34,264 bases of DNA from an uncultured Verrucomicrobiota bacterium (lineage in GTDB: Bacteria; Verrucomicrobiota; Verrucomicrobiia; Limisphaerales; UBA9464). The notes beneath the pieces are model-generated. The model ran no database searches. It had not been told where the DNA came from and saw only the letters and a list, made by a program, of their open reading frames with translations. The stretch lies in the NCBI GenBank assembly GCA_903842505.1, contig CAIMMI010000248.1, positions 1 through 34,264 of the forward strand, given 5' to 3'. The translations under genes were made by a program, and so were the position numbers. Positions 31,987-34,264 of the stretch are shown piece by piece (within the stretch, counting starts at the first letter, position 1; each line of letters starts with the position of its first letter).

Positions 31987-32535
31987 TCAGTAGCGGAAGG
32001 TTTCGAACTGGGTGTCGAACCAGAGTTGGTTGAGGTCGAATTGGATGGTGCCGCCTTCGAGGTCGGCGCGGAAGAGGTGGAAAGCGTTGCGTTCGCGGAC
32101 GAGGCCGCAGACCTCTTCGAAGAAGGCCGGGTCGAAGGCGATGATGCCGTAGCGGTCGCGTCGGAACTCCTCCTTCTTCATGGTGCGGAGGAGCGCGTGG
32201 GCCTCGTCGGCGGAGGGCTTGAGGATCCAGATCTGGGCCTCGGGACACTTGACGGCGATCTTGTGGAGCTTGGCGGTGGAGCAGTCGCCGCACTCGACCC
32301 AGAGGACGGGGCGCATGTCGTATCCGATCTCGACGAGGTCGGGGACGAAGGGGATGGAATCGTTCTCGAGGTCGGTATCGATCGAGAGGCGGTCGCGGTG
32401 GAACAGGACCCACCCGAGGAACTTCATCGCGATGTGCCGGACGGACTCGTTGATGCCGAGTCCGATGATGATCTTGTGCGGCAGCGGACGGCGCCGGTCG
32501 TCGCTGGTCAGGGTGAAGGTGTACTTGATGGCCAA
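31987..32535 (-). CDS. YaeQ-like family protein
   Basis: A 182-residue protein beginning TTG-AIKYTFTLTSDDRRRPL. The core contains ESVRHIAMKFLGWVLFHRDR, DLVEIGYDMRPVLWVECGDC and KLHKIAVKCPEAQIWILKPS. A conserved Asp, Glu and Lys-type arrangement around VLWVECG and KLHKIAV matches the YaeQ family, which is built on a PD-(D/E)XK nuclease-like fold. Nuclease activity has not been shown for most members. It starts 49 bp after the bioB stop on the same strand, so co-transcription is plausible. No Shine-Dalgarno is seen before the TTG. Confidence 0.7.
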   Translation of the reverse strand: MAIKYTFTLTSDDRRRPLPHKIIIGLGINESVRHIAMKFLGWVLFHRDRLSIDTDLENDSIPFVPDLVEIGYDMRPVLWVECGDCSTAKLHKIAVKCPEAQIWILKPSADEAHALLRTMKKEEFRRDRYGIIAFDPAFFEEVCGLVRERNAFHLFRADLEGGTIQFDLNQLWFDTQFETFRY

Positions 32536-32584
32536 ACCAGGGTGGGTCGCGGGTGGGTTGGCTGGGGACCGGCGGCGGCGAGGC

Positions 32585-33625
32585 CTACGCGGTGCAGGAA
32601 TCCTGGCAACCGGAAGAGGCGCAGGCGGCGGCGCGTTCGGTGGGATGACCCATCTTGAACGGTTCGCGGAAGGTCATGCCGAGGGCGACGAGGAGGGCCT
32701 GGTCGGCGTCGTAGCTGGGCGAGGGAACCGCCTTGGTCAGCATGAACTCGGTCTCGCTGGAGAAGATCGAGTTGGCACCAGCGAGGAAGCAGAGCGCCTG
32801 GATGCCCGGGGCGAGGTGGGCGCGGCCGGCCGTGAGTCGGACGTCGGAGAGAGGCATCACGATCCGGGTGGTGGCGATCATGCGGACGACGTCCCAGGAT
32901 GGGACGTCGGCGTTGTTGGCGAGGGGCGTTCCCTCGACCTTGCTGAGGACGTTGATGGGAACGGACTCGGGATGAGGCCGGATGGCGGAGAGCGTCTGGA
33001 GCATCTTGAGGCGATCGACGACGGTTTCGCCGAGGCCGATGATGCCGCCGGAGCAGAGGGTGACGCTGGTCTGGCGGACGTTGTCGATGGTCTGGAGACG
33101 GTCCGCGTAGGTGCGGGTGGTGATGATCGTCTCGTAGAACTCGGCGGAGGAATCGACGTTGTGGTTGTAGGCGTAGAGTCCGGCCTGTTCGAGGCGACGG
33201 GCTTGGTCGGTGGAGAGCATCCCGAGCGTGCAGCAGACCTCGAGTCCCATGTCAGTGACGGAACGGACCATGTCGACGACGCGGTCGAATTGCTCGCCGT
33301 CACGGACGGAGCGCCAGGCCGCGCCGAGGCAGACGCGGGAGACGCCGGCGTCCTTGGCGCGACTGGCGATCTCGACGACGCGGGCCTTGTCCATGAGCTT
33401 CTCCGGGGCGACGCCGGTGGAGTAGCGGGAGGACTGGGCGCAGTACGAACAGTCCTCGGGGCAGGCTCCGGTCTTGATGGAGATCAGCTTGCTGACCTGC
33501 ATTTCGCGCGGGTTGTGGTGCTTCCGGTGCACGGTGGCAGCGCGGAAGACCAGATCCAGAAGGGGCAGGTCGTGGAGGGCCTGGAGATCAGCCAGGGACC
33601 AGTCGTGTCGGATGTCGTCGCTCAT
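32585..33625 (-). CDS. bioB: Biotin synthase (radical SAM)
   Basis: A 346-residue enzyme that inserts sulfur into dethiobiotin. The radical SAM cluster ligands are Cys55, Cys59 and Cys62 in [11 protein letters not shown]. The [2Fe-2S] ligands are Cys99 (CLGAAWR), Cys131 or Cys132 (CCTLGML), Cys191 ([10 protein letters not shown]) and Arg262 (VRLTAGR). [12 protein letters not shown] and [11 protein letters not shown] are also typical. The C terminus is Cys-rich ([14 protein letters not shown]), as in many bioB genes. ATG 33625 fits the family; the upstream frame is antisense noise. No other biotin genes are near. Confidence 0.95.
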   Translation of the reverse strand: MSDDIRHDWSLADLQALHDLPLLDLVFRAATVHRKHHNPREMQVSKLISIKTGACPEDCSYCAQSSRYSTGVAPEKLMDKARVVEIASRAKDAGVSRVCLGAAWRSVRDGEQFDRVVDMVRSVTDMGLEVCCTLGMLSTDQARRLEQAGLYAYNHNVDSSAEFYETIITTRTYADRLQTIDNVRQTSVTLCSGGIIGLGETVVDRLKMLQTLSAIRPHPESVPINVLSKVEGTPLANNADVPSWDVVRMIATTRIVMPLSDVRLTAGRAHLAPGIQALCFLAGANSIFSSETEFMLTKAVPSPSYDADQALLVALGMTFREPFKMGHPTERAAACASSGCQDSCTA

Positions 33626-33724
33626 GCAGTGCAATCCCGGGCGGCGGGAGGCAACCCGGGCGGGAAGGATGGAGGATGGAGGAGGGTCTTGTAAACCCAA
33701 GTTCCGGGGGGAGTTGACGGGGGT

Positions 33725-34007
33725 TGAGAGTTTGAAGGTTCAAGATTCAAGTTGGAAGCAGTGGGAGGGCGCGGAAGGGGCAGGTTGTCCCGCAGAGGCG
33801 CGGAGGCGCAGAGGGGGCGGGGAGGAGAGGGGATTGTCGGGGATCGAGTACGAGTACCGCCCTGCGGGCTGAGTACGAGTAGGAGTACGAACGGGGGCCG
33901 CGAAGGGGCGGATCGGCTCGTGGGACACTCGCCCCACCGTCCGAGGAGGAGTTGAGGGGTGGCACGCAACGGGAATTTGGAGCGGGGGTACTCGTACTCG
34001 TACTCGA
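33725..34007. repeat. Repeat cluster flanking the RAYT gene (families C, E, A, B)
   Basis: In order: an inverted C-like tract TTTGAAGGTTCAAGATTC (33731-33748); an E-like tract GCAGAGGCGCGGAGGCGCAG (33792-33811); a full family A element (33844-33891) with the GC hairpin and GAGTAC hexamers; a family B right arm CGGCTCGTGGGACACTC... CCCCACC (33914-33938); and an inverted A half-copy GTACTCGTACTCGTACTCGA (33988-34007). The transposase start codon lies 122 bases beyond the last of these. The remaining part of the 503-bp gap holds no gene. Confidence 0.85.
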
Positions 34008-34128
34008 GCGGATGGATGGCGGCGTGGGAAGAGGACCCGAAGCATCGCGTTGAAGGGCAACGGGGGAGGGCAACAGGGTCAGATCTATCCATTTGACATT
34101 TGAGCGGCGATTCAGCTGAAGTTGGCGG

Positions 34129-34264
34129 ATGGCAAGACCATTGAGGATCGATAGGGCCGGGGCGTGGCATCACGTCACGAGCAGGGCAAATGGGGGTGAT
34201 CCCCTGTTCCGCGGCGACCTCGACCGGCACCGCTTCCTTGGGTTGCTCTCGGAGCTGCCCGAGC
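34129..34264 (+). CDS. REP-associated tyrosine transposase (RAYT), N-terminal part, cut by window edge
   Basis: The frame from ATG 34129 is open to the last base (45 codons) and reads MARPLRIDRAGAWHHVTSRA, then NGGDPLFRGDLDRHRFLGLL. This is the opening of the RAYT/TnpA_REP group of the Y1 transposase family (HUH enzymes, PF01797 type), normally MARPLRIxxPGAxYHVTSRGN followed by IFxDDxDRxRFLxLL. The HUH histidines and catalytic Tyr would lie beyond the window. RAYTs act as single-strand endonucleases on REP palindromes and are typically flanked by them; family A and B repeats lie directly upstream. The small length is due only to the window end. Confidence 0.85.
   Translation, partial: MARPLRIDRAGAWHHVTSRANGGDPLFRGDLDRHRFLGLLSELPE

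Noticed and set aside
32180-33694. A 504-codon plus-strand open frame opposite bioB and the YaeQ-like gene
   Set aside because: The bioB cluster and ligand motifs on the minus strand are unmistakable; the plus-strand frame has none.

Overview
This is a GC-rich stretch of bacterial chromosome carrying about 27 protein genes, the 5' end of a tRNA-Ser gene at the left edge and the start of a REP-associated transposase gene at the right edge. Gene content points to the PVC group, most likely Verrucomicrobiota. The reasons are a planctomycete-type cytochrome (DUF1549/DUF1553) gene overlapping a DUF1501 gene, several secreted beta-propeller proteins, a prepilin peptidase with a large insertion, and many GTG starts. 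That placement is inference from family content, not a phylogenetic result.

Layout. 1-3133: tRNA-Ser fragment, then a tightly overlapping minus-strand operon DUF547 - TVP38/DedA-like membrane protein - flavin disulfide oxidoreductase. 3308-5307 (minus): sugar nucleotidyltransferase followed by an RlmI-type 23S rRNA methyltransferase. 5538-9562 (plus): dGTPase-like HD hydrolase, recG, and a secreted unknown protein coupled to recG. 9677-11709 (minus): aroE overlapping a prepilin peptidase. 12136-14426 (plus): AraC-type regulator and a secreted lactonase-like propeller. 14427-16435: a poorly occupied stretch with small unknown genes and one frameshifted gene. 16693-18870 (plus): sirtuin of the desuccinylase type and a lipoprotein with a pseudopilin-like tail. 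19274-23595 (plus): DUF1549/DUF1553 cytochrome, DUF1501 and WD40 genes in an operon. 23874-26174 (plus): DPP IV-type S9 peptidase. 26377-28578 (minus): release factor 3 that stops after its G domain, then a secreted propeller. 28895-31947 (plus): hemX-like, hemA and hemC, a haem-synthesis operon. 31987-33625 (minus): bioB and a YaeQ-like protein. 34129-end (plus): RAYT transposase, cut by the window edge.

The most unusual feature is between the genes. Nearly every intergenic gap is packed with short repeats of several unrelated families (named A to I here), often as head-to-head or tail-to-tail inverted pairs. Family A is a GC hairpin flanked by runs of the hexamer GAGTAC. Family B is a 60-bp near-palindrome built from two diverged arms. 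Family C is a tandem TTGAAAC heptamer tract ending in GGGACTCC. Families D to I include CGCGGAG, ACAGGATG and CTGGNAACTGG tracts. C and B join into the same compound element at several sites, and a family A copy, a family B arm and an inverted A half-copy lie within 300 bp of the RAYT start. RAYT enzymes are known to be linked to REP palindromes, so this looks like a REP/RAYT system with an unusual modular, hexamer/heptamer-based repeat repertoire. Repeat tracts also lie next to the truncated release factor gene and read in frame into the upstream sides of dgt, aroE and the AraC gene, where they would mislead start-site calling.
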